64,000 nt of DNA from Sulfurospirillum deleyianum DSM 6946 (GCF_000024885.1 NC_013512.1:310001-374000), one strand, 5' to 3'; positions 7,251 through 15,494 are shown, counted from the first letter of the stretch. Program-made: numbers and translations. The notes: generated from the letters alone by a model not told the origin.

Positions 7251-8825
7251 ATGGAACTTATAGAAATTAAAGAAAAATTGGCAGAACATTTAAATACAAA
7301 ATTTTTAACAGCCCCTTATTTGTTCATAGGTTCAGGATTAAGTAAAAGATATTTAGGCTTGGAAAATTGGGAAGAATTATTGGCAAGATATTGCAAAATT
7401 GTAGAGAAACCATTTAGGTATTATAAAGATAGCTCTGAAGGTGATTTAGGAAAAGTTGCTTCTAACCTTTCAAGTGATTTCTTTGATGTTTGGTGGAAGA
7501 GTTCTGATTACAAAGATAGTCGTGAAGAATATGAAAAAATTGATGTTAAAATCGTTGATAAATCATTGCCTTTAAAATATGAAATAGCCCAATATCTCAA
7601 AACGGTAGATATTATAGATACGTTAAGTAAGTTAGATGACTCATTGAAAAGAGAGTTAGAACTTTTAAAAAAAGCTTCGGTAGATGGTATTATTACGACA
7701 AATTATGATTTATTAATAGAATCAATCTTTCCCGATTTTAAGCCTTTTATTGGGCAATCGGAGATGCTTTTTGGACGAAGCCATAATATAGCCGAGATTT
7801 ATAAAATTCATGGATGTTGTTCAAAGTTTAATTCTTTAGTTTTAACCTATGAAGATTACGAAGATTTTAATTCAAGAAATAGTTACTTAGCTGCAAAGCT
7901 ATTAACCACCTTTGTTGATCATCCTGTGATTTTTATGGGCTATAAGCTTGGTGATAAAAATATTAATGCCATTATTGAAGAAATTGTCAAAGCAATTGGT
8001 ACAGAAAATGTCAGTAAATTACAAGATAGATTGATTTTTATCAAACGAGGTGAAAGTATTGATTTTGCACGTAGTTCACATACTGTTAATCACAGTATAA
8101 TTTCAACGATTACAATTGAAACTAACTCTTTTATTCCTATTTTTGAAGCATTAGGCACAATTAAAAGAAAAGTTCCTGCAAAAATTGCACGCTTGTTCAA
8201 AGAACAATTTTATGAATTATCTGTGACCAATAATCCAAGTGAAAAACTTTGTGTTAGAGATATTGAGTCATTAAGTGATTCGAGTGATGTTGAATTTGCT
8301 ATAGGAATAGGTGTTGCGACATCGGACAAAGGGTATAGATGTATTGACATTAAAGAGTTAATTGAAGATTTTCTAAATGATGATTTAGCCTTGAATGTAG
8401 AATATGTTCTTAAATACACTATTCCAAAAGCAAAGACACATGGAAGAAATAAAAGTATACCAATCTTTAAATATTTAAATGCTGATCATATAGATTCTGA
8501 AGAAAAGTATCAAAGTAAAAAGCAGTATTTTTCTACAGAGATTATTGACTTAGTAGAAAATGGTTTTTCAAATGCTACAGCAAATCCTGCGCAAAGAAAA
8601 CTATCTTTGATTTTAGAATTAGATATTCAATGGGCTACAAAGTTAGCATATATTGCATCATTAAAGAAAGAAGAGATTATTAATGATCTTGATGAACTCT
8701 TAGCGCTATTAAAAGAGTTAAATAAAATAATTTGGTCAGCCGATCAGAATGCCATAAGTAATTTTAAAAGATTAGTTGCTATATATGATCGGTTAAAGTT
8801 TGCTTGGGATGAAAGAAAAAGATGA
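7251..8825 (+). CDS. SIR2-family protein, probable defence NADase
   Basis: A 524-residue protein with an N-terminal SIR2-like NAD-binding domain (about 20-270): FIGSGLSKRY (dinucleotide loop), GIITTNYD, IYKIHG (candidate catalytic His) and VIFMGYKLGDKNI. These motifs are typical of SIR2 domains in anti-phage proteins that destroy NAD+ on infection. The C-terminal half (about 290-524) is not recognised and could be the sensing region. The gene is clearly AT-richer than its neighbours, suggesting recent acquisition. It follows hepT by 5 bases, so toxin, antitoxin and SIR2 are probably co-transcribed. A perfect 32-bp palindrome follows the stop. Confidence 0.82.
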   Translation: MELIEIKEKLAEHLNTKFLTAPYLFIGSGLSKRYLGLENWEELLARYCKIVEKPFRYYKDSSEGDLGKVASNLSSDFFDVWWKSSDYKDSREEYEKIDVKIVDKSLPLKYEIAQYLKTVDIIDTLSKLDDSLKRELELLKKASVDGIITTNYDLLIESIFPDFKPFIGQSEMLFGRSHNIAEIYKIHGCCSKFNSLVLTYEDYEDFNSRNSYLAAKLLTTFVDHPVIFMGYKLGDKNINAIIEEIVKAIGTENVSKLQDRLIFIKRGESIDFARSSHTVNHSIISTITIETNSFIPIFEALGTIKRKVPAKIARLFKEQFYELSVTNNPSEKLCVRDIESLSDSSDVEFAIGIGVATSDKGYRCIDIKELIEDFLNDDLALNVEYVLKYTIPKAKTHGRNKSIPIFKYLNADHIDSEEKYQSKKQYFSTEIIDLVENGFSNATANPAQRKLSLILELDIQWATKLAYIASLKKEEIINDLDELLALLKELNKIIWSADQNAISNFKRLVAIYDRLKFAWDERKR

Positions 8826-8831
8826 TTAAAT

Positions 8832-8863
8832 TTTACATGTAAGCTTATAAGCTTACATGTAAA
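8832..8863. terminator. Perfect 32-bp palindrome from two TTACATGTAA units
   Basis: TTTACATGTAAGCTT and its exact reverse complement are separated only by AT. It lies between the convergent SIR2 and trxC genes and could fold as a hairpin for either transcript. There is no long T-run on either side, so termination is inferred from position and symmetry. Confidence 0.6.
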
Positions 8864-9286
8864 CTACAAAAATCTCTCCACAAATCTATCCAAACCTTCA
8901 TCGTTCATCGCTCCACTGACACGTTCCACTTCTTTACCCTCTTTAAAGACAATTATGGTTGGAATCGAGCGGATTTTAAAGCGAGAGGCTAAAAATTGCT
9001 CAGCTTCGGTATCAACTTTGGCGAACAAAACACGAAGCGGGTAGGCACGTGCGGCTTGTTCAAACACAGGAGCGAACATTTTGCATGGTCCACACCACGG
9101 TGCCCAAAAATCGACAATGACGGGCACATCGGTACTTCTTAAAATGGCTTCTAAGTTATCACTACTGAGTGCGATAGGGTGCGGATCAAGCAAAGAGGCT
9201 TTGCATTTTCCGCAGTTGGCTTTTTTATAGACGTCTAATTTTGGAACATTATTGGTTGCTAAACAGTGTGAACAGATCACTTTCAT
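8864..9286 (-). CDS. trxC: Thioredoxin 2 (TrxC type)
   Basis: A 140-residue thioredoxin with an N-terminal zinc ribbon (CSHC at about 5-8 and CGKC at about 25-28) followed by the thioredoxin fold with the active site WAPWCGPCK near 62-70. The cis-proline follows in IRSIPTIIV. This architecture defines thioredoxin 2, a zinc-regulated cytoplasmic disulfide reductase. It follows the D-glutamate cyclase C-domain gene by 3 bases and is probably co-transcribed with it. Confidence 0.93.
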   Translation of the reverse strand: MKVICSHCLATNNVPKLDVYKKANCGKCKASLLDPHPIALSSDNLEAILRSTDVPVIVDFWAPWCGPCKMFAPVFEQAARAYPLRVLFAKVDTEAEQFLASRFKIRSIPTIIVFKEGKEVERVSGAMNDEGLDRFVERFL

Positions 9287-9289
9287 TGC

Positions 9290-10126
9290 TTATCCTTTGG
9301 TTGCATAATCTTTTAGTGCTTTTAAAATTTCAGGTTCCAATGCCCACTCTTTTCCATCCACGGACATGACCGATTCTCGTTTAATGCCATCCACAGAGCC
9401 TTTGGAAACGATGAAGGCTAGGTACTGCTCAACCGCTTCAAACGAAGGTAGAAGGTTTACATGTAAAACCCGCTCAAGCTCGGCGATAAAGCCATATCCA
9501 CCCCAATTTGATACGGAAGCAATCATGGGATAATCACACGCAATGACGCAATAGTCATTAAAATACTCTTTATCTTGAAGCGCTTTGGCAAAACTTCCCA
9601 TACCCACTTCATTTCCCCCATCACCAATGCCAAAACTAGGAGCACCTTTACTGCCCAATTTAAAGAGTTCATCCACAGGTGCGGTAAACTCTTTCACCGA
9701 GACACCTCTGGCGTTGAGGTAATCGCCTTGTGCATTTTGACCGCAACGTTCAATAGAAAAGTGAGCAACGGGTTTGTACTCGTTTAAAAGCGCTTCATAT
9801 TCGTTTACATGTAAGCCTGAAAGCGGAATATAAAGGGTTTCAATCTCAGGAAAATAGCCCTCACAAAAGGAATCCGTCACAATGACGGGTTTAAAGCCAA
9901 TTTTTTCAAACGCTTTAGCTAAAAAGTACGTACCAATGGGACCATCGGTTTCAGCAAAGCCTGCGACGTAAAATCCTGTATAGATGAAAACTACACCTTT
10001 TTTAAGGTGTATAAAGGCATCGACTGCTGTTTTGGTGTGCTCAAAAGGAAACTGCGCTTGAATTTTGTCCATGTGGCGTGTGGAGTGTTGTAAAACAATC
10101 TCTTCAACGCTCTGAAATCTCTGCAT
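9290..10126 (-). CDS. D-glutamate cyclase C-terminal-type protein (DUF4392)
   Basis: A 278-residue soluble protein with the DUF4392/GLUCM-like pattern: FIYTGFYVAG, ETDGPIGTYFLAKA, GIGDGGNEVGMG and VSNWGGYG. In the mammalian D-glutamate cyclase (D-glutamate to 5-oxo-D-proline) this domain follows a DUF1445 domain in one chain. Here the DUF1445 protein is the divergent neighbour, so the two probably act together. Two TTACATGTAA palindromes lie inside (9457, 9805), both read as LHVN; a third (10135-10144) sits in the shared upstream region and runs into the AAGGA site. Confidence 0.82.
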   Translation of the reverse strand: MQRFQSVEEIVLQHSTRHMDKIQAQFPFEHTKTAVDAFIHLKKGVVFIYTGFYVAGFAETDGPIGTYFLAKAFEKIGFKPVIVTDSFCEGYFPEIETLYIPLSGLHVNEYEALLNEYKPVAHFSIERCGQNAQGDYLNARGVSVKEFTAPVDELFKLGSKGAPSFGIGDGGNEVGMGSFAKALQDKEYFNDYCVIACDYPMIASVSNWGGYGFIAELERVLHVNLLPSFEAVEQYLAFIVSKGSVDGIKRESVMSVDGKEWALEPEILKALKDYATKG

Positions 10127-10178
10127 AAAAATCCTTACATGTAAAAGTTGACGTTAAAAAATTGTACCTAAAATTTGC

Positions 10179-10184
10179 TACAAT
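10179..10184 (+). promoter_or_regulatory. Likely -10 box for the DUF1445 gene
   Basis: TACAAT in TTTGCTACAATGTG lies 22 bases before the ATG at 10207. It also argues against the further-upstream start at 10162, which would fall before the promoter. Confidence 0.5.
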
Positions 10185-10206
10185 GTGTGCCAAAAAAAGG
10201 ATGAAA

Positions 10207-10974
10207 ATGTGTCCAAAAGAGCTTCGCGCTAAAATTGCCAAAGGTGAATTTACCCGTCCGACAGCAGGGGAGTGCCCTGGGTATATTCAGATGAATATGG
10301 TTGCTCTGCCTCGTGCGTATGCCAAAGAGTTTGAAGCCTTTGCTCGTGAAAATTCAAAAGCGATTCCCGTGCTTGAGGTGATTGAAGAGGGGCATGTTTC
10401 AAAACTCTTAGCTCCTGGGGCAAATATCTTAAATGAAATTCCCAAATACAACATTTTACGTGAGGGCGTTTTGGTGGAAACGGTAACGGACATAACGCCT
10501 TATTATACGCCTGATTTGGTCTTTTTTCTCATTGGATGTAGTTTCTCATTTGAGACTGCACTCATTGAAAACGGGATGCCTCTACGCCACGTGGATGAGC
10601 AAAAAAATGTGGCGATGTACCGCACCACTATTGCACTCAAGCCCGTGGGAGGCTTTAGCGGTGAAATGGTGGTGAGTATGCGCCCGATTAAAAAAGAAAA
10701 AGTCGCCGATGCGTGTGTCGTGACCAGTCATTTTCCTAGAATGCACGGTTCACCCATTCAAGTGGGCTATCCTGAGATGATAGGTATTAACGATGTTACA
10801 CATCCTGATTATGGCGATGCTATTGTCATTAAAGAAGATGAAATTCCACTTTTTTGGCCGTGTGGTGTGACCCCTCAAAATGTGATTACACAGATGAAAC
10901 TTCCTTTTGCCATCACGCATGCCCCTGGGCACATGTTTGTTACCGATAAAAAAGATAGCGAATATTATGAATAG
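10207..10974 (+). CDS. D-glutamate cyclase family protein (DUF1445)
   Basis: A 255-residue member of the DUF1445 (YcsI-like hydro-lyase/D-glutamate cyclase) family, recognisable by TRPTAGECPGYIQMN, FFLIGCSFSFETAL, MRPIKKEKV, SHFPRMHGSP and the C-terminal FWPCGVTPQN and THAPGHMFVTD. The ATG at 10207 (MCPKELR) lies 5 bases after an AAAAAAGGA site; the ATG two codons earlier is too close to that site. It is divergent from the DUF4392 gene, which corresponds to the other half of the eukaryotic D-glutamate cyclase. The product is probably a cytoplasmic amino-acid lyase or cyclase subunit. Confidence 0.85.
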   Translation: MCPKELRAKIAKGEFTRPTAGECPGYIQMNMVALPRAYAKEFEAFARENSKAIPVLEVIEEGHVSKLLAPGANILNEIPKYNILREGVLVETVTDITPYYTPDLVFFLIGCSFSFETALIENGMPLRHVDEQKNVAMYRTTIALKPVGGFSGEMVVSMRPIKKEKVADACVVTSHFPRMHGSPIQVGYPEMIGINDVTHPDYGDAIVIKEDEIPLFWPCGVTPQNVITQMKLPFAITHAPGHMFVTDKKDSEYYE

Positions 10975-11013
10975 ATTGAGGTAATTTTTAGGTTTTTTTT
11001 GAAAAAAAATGAT

Positions 11014-11108
11014 TATAATTTCGCTACGTTATAGTAAGGGTGTAGTGGCGGTGTTTGAATGAGAGTTCAGACGGTAAATGACCCTAGCGTTTTAGGGCTA
11101 TTTTTTTG
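11014..11108 (+). ncRNA. Possible small RNA or leader with its own terminator
   Basis: A strong -10 box (TATAAT, 11014-11019) is followed by about 80 bases without a gene and then a hairpin CCCTA-GCGTTT-TAGGG (11082-11097) with a seven-T run (11101-11107). The transcript would start near 11026 and end near 11107, just before the small ORF at 11124. It may be a free small RNA or an attenuating leader for that ORF. It matches no riboswitch or 4.5S/6S pattern that I recognise. Confidence 0.45.
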
Positions 11109-11123
11109 AACGAGAAAGAGATA

Positions 11124-11405
11124 ATGACGGCTAACGAAGCAGTTTTAGAGATGCGTTACAGTGGCATTCCTGAGGAAGACATTGAAGAGATTCTTGAAAT
11201 TTGCAAGAAAAAAGGGCTCACGCCTCAAAACCTTGATGGTGAGTTAGAAAAAAAAGGTTTTGATAAGGTATTTGAATTTGAATACGATGCGAGTGAGAGT
11301 TGGTTTGAGAGTGGCGTAAGTGCAACCGCTTCAAAATCTACGGTAAAACAGGCACCAGAAAAAGGAAAAAAAGCCAATGGCAAAACAACTACGTCAGATT
11401 ATTGA
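11124..11405 (+). CDS. Hypothetical protein, 93 aa
   Basis: Not recognised. The first 60 residues look helical with GIPEEDIEEILEICKKKGL, like small helical regulators; the last 25 are lysine/serine-rich and disordered. The frame opens at a TTG at 11106, but that codon lies in the T-run of the preceding hairpin, so I prefer the ATG at 11124 after GAGAAAGAG. The gene overlaps the next (SnoaL-like) by 29 bases, so the two are likely co-translated. No function is proposed. Confidence 0.6.
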   Translation: MTANEAVLEMRYSGIPEEDIEEILEICKKKGLTPQNLDGELEKKGFDKVFEFEYDASESWFESGVSATASKSTVKQAPEKGKKANGKTTTSDY

Positions 11406-11790
11406 AGAGTATTATGAAGTGGTTTGGAACGAGCAAAAGCTTGACCAAGCGCATCATTTTTTAAGCCCTACTATTAATTTTAGAGGCTCATTGGGTATGA
11501 AAGTAGAGGGTATTAATGGCTTTTGTGATTATGCCAAAATGCTTTTTGGTGCGTTTTCAAATCTGTACCATGTGATTGAAGATGTGGTCGTTGAAGGCGA
11601 TAAAGCCGCTGTACGATTGGTTTACACAGGCTCACATACCGGCAAACTGTTTGGGTTTGAACCCACCGGAAATCGTATTCGTTACTCAGGGGCTTGTTTT
11701 TTCAAATTTGAAAATGATAAGATTGTTGATGCATGGGTTTTAGGTGATTTGAATGTACTTTATGGACAGTTGACTGCCTCAGACCATTAG
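11377..11790 (+). CDS. SnoaL-like polyketide cyclase/ester cyclase family protein
   Basis: A 137-residue single-domain protein of the NTF2-like SnoaL family: an N-terminal helix with YYEVVWNEQ, then FRGSLG, AAVRLVYTGSHTGKLFGFEPTGN and a C-terminal strand IVDAWVLGDLNVLYGQL, a pattern typical of the family. Members are small alpha-beta barrels, some enzymatic, most of unknown substrate. AAAGGAAAA precedes the ATG. It overlaps the preceding small gene and converges with the EamA transporter gene, with a four-base overlap at the stop codons. Confidence 0.8.
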   Translation: MAKQLRQIIEEYYEVVWNEQKLDQAHHFLSPTINFRGSLGMKVEGINGFCDYAKMLFGAFSNLYHVIEDVVVEGDKAAVRLVYTGSHTGKLFGFEPTGNRIRYSGACFFKFENDKIVDAWVLGDLNVLYGQLTASDH

Positions 11791-12644
11791 TCTTTTTGAT
11801 GCGCTTGATGTGTTTTAATCGAGTGAATGATTAAGGTTGTCACAATGATAGCACCGCCTAAGAGTGTATTTGGATGCGGTGCTTCCTTCAATAAAATCCA
11901 GACCCAAAATGGGGCAAGAACAGGTTCAATAATCGTTAAGAGGGCTACTTCTACTGAAGATAAGAATCTCGTTCCTATGCCTATGAACGCACGAGAAAGC
12001 GGTGTTAGAAAAGCTCCAACCCCTACAATAATACTCAGCGAATAACTATCTGGCAGAACAATAGGCGCACTCAGTGCGGCCAGACAAGAAGCCAAAAGCG
12101 CTCCCGTTCCAAAGCATGCGAGTCGATTTGCTTCTTTGTTGCGTTCTAAAATAGTTAGCATCGATACAAAAGAAAAAACACAGCCAAACGCGTAAAGATT
12201 GCCTTTCATATTGCCAAGAGCCACATCATGAAAGAGGATAAAACTCAATCCAATAAAAACAAAAAAGATAGCGATGAAAGTGCGCAAAGGCGTTTTTTGT
12301 TTGAAAAAGAGAAACCCAATTCCCGCACTAATCAGTGGTCCTGTACTTAAAATAAAAACAGCACTTGCCACACTGGTGTGCTTGATCGCCAGAATAAAAA
12401 AAAGATTACTCAGCGCAATACAAAAACCACTGGCAAAAATAATCAAAAAATCTTTTTTATAAAGCGCAAAAAAGGCTGTTTTGTGTTTCAAAAAAAGGGT
12501 GAGATTCATTGTCGTAAACATACATAAACCAAAGTAAAACGTAAAATTTTGAGCACTTACAAGGGTCATTTTAATAAGAGGGGATTCAAAACTCATCAAA
12601 ATCATCCCCATTGCGGTAATGCCAAAAGCCTTTGCGTATGTCAC
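11787..12644 (-). CDS. EamA/DMT-family transporter
   Basis: An inner-membrane protein of 285 residues with about ten hydrophobic segments in two five-helix repeats, the EamA (drug/metabolite transporter) layout. Typical pieces are ILSTGPLISAGIGFLFFKQK in repeat 1 and the helix-breaking proline motif IEPVLAPFWVWILLKE in repeat 2. Substrate unknown; relatives export amino acids or metabolites. The start appears to be GTG at 12644; the next ATG would cut into helix 1. It follows the VF530 gene by 4 bases. Confidence 0.85.
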   Translation of the reverse strand: MTYAKAFGITAMGMILMSFESPLIKMTLVSAQNFTFYFGLCMFTTMNLTLFLKHKTAFFALYKKDFLIIFASGFCIALSNLFFILAIKHTSVASAVFILSTGPLISAGIGFLFFKQKTPLRTFIAIFFVFIGLSFILFHDVALGNMKGNLYAFGCVFSFVSMLTILERNKEANRLACFGTGALLASCLAALSAPIVLPDSYSLSIIVGVGAFLTPLSRAFIGIGTRFLSSVEVALLTIIEPVLAPFWVWILLKEAPHPNTLLGGAIIVTTLIIHSIKTHQAHQKD

Positions 12645-12648
12645 TGGT

Positions 12649-12882
12649 TTACTTTGTTGTTTGTGTGCGAAAGTGAAGGTAGAGCTTTTCTATTTTTGTG
12701 CGTGCCCAAGGGGTTTTTCTAAAAAATTTCAAGCACGATTTGATGCTAGGATTTTCATGAAAGCAATTCATACGCATCATCTCATCAAGTTTCTCCCAAC
12801 CATAGTGTGCGTGCAATTCACTCAACATCTTCTCTAAGGTAATGCCATGCAAAGGATTGTTTTTGTGTTCGTTTGGATTCAT
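12649..12882 (-). CDS. VF530 (DUF2132) family small DNA-binding protein
   Basis: A 77-residue protein with the near-invariant VF530 pattern: [45 protein letters not shown]. The Vibrio fischeri prototype is a small helical protein reported to bind DNA. Its role is unknown. It is co-oriented with the EamA transporter 4 bases downstream. A pair of inverted TTACATGTAA repeats just upstream separates it from the SDR gene. Confidence 0.88.
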   Translation of the reverse strand: MNPNEHKNNPLHGITLEKMLSELHAHYGWEKLDEMMRMNCFHENPSIKSCLKFFRKTPWARTKIEKLYLHFRTQTTK

Positions 12883-12900
12883 TGGTTCCTCAAAATAAGA

Positions 12901-12930
12901 TTTACATGTAAGAAAATTCTTACATGTAAA
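12901..12930. terminator. Perfect 30-bp palindrome from two TTACATGTAA units
   Basis: TTTACATGTAAGAA, then AA, then its exact reverse complement, in the 53-base gap after the SDR gene and before the VF530 gene (both minus strand). It would form a 14-bp stem and probably terminates the SDR transcript; no clear T-run follows on the minus strand. Confidence 0.6.
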
Positions 12931-12935
12931 AAGAT

Positions 12936-13691
12936 TTAACTCTTCTTCTCAACCACAAGACCGGCATAACTTTGACATGTCGGCATAATTTCAATGCGAT
13001 TGACATTAACATGCGCAGGAAGTTCTGCAAGGGTAAAAATAGTCTGAGCGATATCTTCTGCTAAAAGGGGTATGGTATTTTCATAGAGTTGGTGTGCTTT
13101 TTGCGTATCACCTTTAAAGCGTACATCTGAAAACTCTGTCTGTGAAAATCCAGGCTCAATGTTTGTTACACGCACATGTGTTCCTTTTAAATCGGTTCGA
13201 AGGTTCAGGGAAAACTGCTTGACAAACGCTTTGGTTGCACCATAAACATTGCCCCCTTCATACGGCCAACTGGCTGCTGTTGAGCTGAGGTTGAAAATAT
13301 AGCCTGTTTTTCGTTTGACCATCGTAGGAAGTACGGCTTTAGTGACATATAAAAGCCCTTTGATGTTTGTGTCGATCATCTGTTCCCAATCTTCCAAATG
13401 CGCATCATTGGCTCTCTCTAAGCCCAATGCAAGTCCCGCATTATTGACCAAAATATCAATATTTTTATAGGCTTGAGGGAGCGAAGCAATGGCTTGAAAA
13501 ACCTCTTCTTTATTTTGGACGTCAAAACACAAAGGTAAAATATCTGCGTGTGGAAGTTTTGCTTTTAATGCGTCTAATCGCTCACGTCTTCGACCTGTAA
13601 TAATAACTTTATAACCTACCATAGCAAATTTGATTGCGGTTGCTTCTCCAAAACCTGATGTTGCACCTGTAATAAAAACAATTTTTGACAT
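12936..13691 (-). CDS. SDR-family NAD(P)-dependent oxidoreductase (YdfG-like)
   Basis: A 251-residue classical short-chain dehydrogenase. The cofactor motif [10 protein letters not shown] is near 8-17, with arginines in ITGRRRER that favour NADP(H). NNAG follows at about 87. The catalytic serine is in FNLSSTAA and the Tyr/Lys pair in YGATKAF. The closest remembered group is YdfG, which oxidises serine and 3-hydroxy acids; the true substrate is not readable from sequence. Single gene, closed by the paired palindrome. Confidence 0.88.
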   Translation of the reverse strand: MSKIVFITGATSGFGEATAIKFAMVGYKVIITGRRRERLDALKAKLPHADILPLCFDVQNKEEVFQAIASLPQAYKNIDILVNNAGLALGLERANDAHLEDWEQMIDTNIKGLLYVTKAVLPTMVKRKTGYIFNLSSTAASWPYEGGNVYGATKAFVKQFSLNLRTDLKGTHVRVTNIEPGFSQTEFSDVRFKGDTQKAHQLYENTIPLLAEDIAQTIFTLAELPAHVNVNRIEIMPTCQSYAGLVVEKKS

Positions 13692-13762
13692 AGAAATCCT
13701 TTGTTTGAAATCTGTTGAAATGGAGTAAAAATGAAGAAAAATAATCTTTTCATGGTTATTTG

Positions 13763-13789
13763 AAAAAAACAGGAGAAGAGATTCTCCTG
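13763..13789 (-). terminator. Rho-independent terminator
   Basis: On the minus strand CAGGAGAA-TCTC-TTCTCCTG (13770-13789) is followed by a run of seven T (13763-13769). It ends the small membrane-protein gene. Confidence 0.85.
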
Positions 13790-13793
13790 CGGA

Positions 13794-13994
13794 TTATTGT
13801 ATTTGCTCAATTTTTTCTTTATTAGCATTAACGCCTTCAGCATTTTTTTGAATATTGTTTTTGTTTTTATTGATTTCTTCACGATTGAGTTCAATCAAAC
13901 GTGTAAGCTCATCAACCCTTCTTTCATATTTATTAATTAAATAATAAATAATGTAAACCAAAACACCAATGACAATCCATTGCAAAATTTCCAT
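13794..13994 (-). CDS. Small membrane protein with coiled coil, 66 aa
   Basis: Start MEILQWIVIGVLVYIIYYL with AAAGGGAAAC just upstream; the open frame to 14027 has no ribosome site. Residues 4-20 form one membrane helix; the rest is a charged, asparagine/glutamate-rich coiled coil (RRVDELTRLIELNREEINKN). It resembles small phage-like or envelope-anchored proteins, but I do not recognise the family. A clean terminator follows, supporting it as a real gene. Confidence 0.65.
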   Translation of the reverse strand: MEILQWIVIGVLVYIIYYLINKYERRVDELTRLIELNREEINKNKNNIQKNAEGVNANKEKIEQIQ

Positions 13995-14047
13995 AGTTTC
14001 CCTTTGTGCGTGCAAATTTCGCACCATTGTATCCTATTTTGTGACAA

Positions 14048-14791
14048 TCAATCAATACTCTCAAAGATGTATTCGTATTTGTATTTTGAAAGAAGAATTT
14101 CTTTAATTTTTAAACCAGAAAAAGGAATGTTTTGCAATTCTGCTTCTGTGCTAGGACGATGCTGTGCGAGGGCTCGCACAACCATTCCCCTGTAAGCTTT
14201 TGCAAAATGGCTGACATTTTTACCATTTTTGAGAAACTTCATGGTAATGTAAGGCTGTTTGAGGGTGAAAAATTTTTCATAAAATCCAGCACGCAGGTCA
14301 ATAACCATCTCGCCATCAAGCCATGTGTGCAGTACATCTTGAAAAGTCTCTTTATAAAAAGGTTCTATTTTAAATCCGTTAAGGCTTTGACCTTGATGTA
14401 CTTTATAAACAGGAATAAGGTCTTTTGCTAAAATAGGACCAAAGAGATTGGAAAAGATGAGTAGATTTTCCTCAAGAAAGTGTTGTGATATTTCATCTAA
14501 TGTGCGAAAATCCAGATAGTCATACGCAACGCCACTGTAGCGTTCAATGGCTTTACATGTAAGAGCTTTTAAAGGATCTATCGCTGCGTGTGCTATCACT
14601 TTTTCCTCTTCTTTGTAACCAAAAAGTGTTTGTAAAGTCGAAAGATTAGCTTCTTGCAGTAAAGAGCGGTACTGTTCTACAACAAAAAGGCGTTTTTGAT
14701 AGAGTTCTGGAAAGATAAAACTCTTCTCATGAAGAGGAGCCTCTGAGGCATATGTTGTTTTTGTTTCGCTTGGTGAAAAGAGAATTTTCAT
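14048..14791 (-). CDS. yaaA: YaaA family peroxide-stress protein
   Basis: A 247-residue DUF328 protein beginning MKILFSPSETK, with the family pieces YSGVAYDYLDF, FSNLFGPIL, LDGEMVIDLRAGFYEKFF and the HFAKAYRGMVVRAL core near the C terminus. In E. coli YaaA lowers free iron during hydrogen peroxide stress and has a DNA-binding fold. ATG at 14791 is preferred over the GTG just before it. A TTACATGTAA palindrome lies inside (14553-14562) and is read as LTCK. The gene is divergent from the tRNA-tuf promoter. Confidence 0.88.
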   Translation of the reverse strand: MKILFSPSETKTTYASEAPLHEKSFIFPELYQKRLFVVEQYRSLLQEANLSTLQTLFGYKEEEKVIAHAAIDPLKALTCKAIERYSGVAYDYLDFRTLDEISQHFLEENLLIFSNLFGPILAKDLIPVYKVHQGQSLNGFKIEPFYKETFQDVLHTWLDGEMVIDLRAGFYEKFFTLKQPYITMKFLKNGKNVSHFAKAYRGMVVRALAQHRPSTEAELQNIPFSGLKIKEILLSKYKYEYIFESID

Positions 14792-14861
14792 CACTAAAGC
14801 CTTTTTGATTTCAATTTAGGAACGAATTTTATCTTATTCTTCAAAAATATTCCAAAAAGTA

Positions 14862-14890
14862 TTGACTTTGAAAATATTTTGAGATATACT
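14862..14890 (+). promoter_or_regulatory. Strong sigma70-type promoter of the tRNA-tuf operon
   Basis: TTGACT (14862-14867), a 17-base spacer and TATACT (14885-14890). A recognisable -35 is uncommon in this phylum and fits a stable-RNA and EF-Tu operon. Transcription should start about 15 bases before tRNA-Thr. Confidence 0.75.
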
Positions 14891-14911
14891 TTCACCTCAC
14901 AATCACAGGAT

Positions 14912-14987
14912 GCTGGTGTAGCTCAGTTGGTAGAGCAACTGCCTTGTAAGCAGTAGGTCGGCGGTTCGATTCCGTTCACCAGCTCCA
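14912..14987 (+). tRNA. tRNA-Thr (TGT)
   Basis: A 76-base cloverleaf with acceptor GCTGGTG/CACCAGC, encoded CCA, anticodon TGT in CCTTGTAAG, and T-loop GGTTCGATTCC. First of four tRNAs ahead of tuf. Confidence 0.97.
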
Positions 14988-15042
14988 TTTTTTTGTTTGT
15001 GAAAGACAGTGTTTGACCAGCAATGAAAATGGTAAAAAATAC

Positions 15043-15127
<85 letters not shown>

Positions 15128-15129
15128 TT

Positions 15130-15206
15130 GCGGGAGTAGCTCAGTTGGCTAGAGCATTAGCCTTCCAAGCTGGGGGTCGCGGGTTCGAGTCCCGTCTCCC
15201 GCTCCA
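15130..15206 (+). tRNA. tRNA-Gly (TCC)
   Basis: 77 bases, acceptor GCGGGAG/CTCCCGC, anticodon TCC in loop CTTCCAA, CCA encoded. Only two bases follow tRNA-Tyr. Confidence 0.97.
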
Positions 15207-15348
15207 AGATTTTTATAAGCTAACTGGGAGCTGTTGAATTTCTTCCGCTTTAGGGCGCTACAGAGCAAGTTCAGTAGTCTTTCCTTTCCTTCCTTATAAA
15301 TTTCATTAGTGGCATTTTCGATACAGTTCGGCTTACCTTTTACAGTTG

Positions 15349-15423
<75 letters not shown>

Positions 15424-15494
15424 TCACTTAAAAGTTTTAAACAACTTTGACAAATTGAAATGTATTAAAAACAAAACTCATTACGGAGGAAAAA

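Noticed and set aside
10162-10206. Upstream start for the DUF1445 protein
   Set aside because: It lies before the likely -10 box and has no ribosome-binding site.
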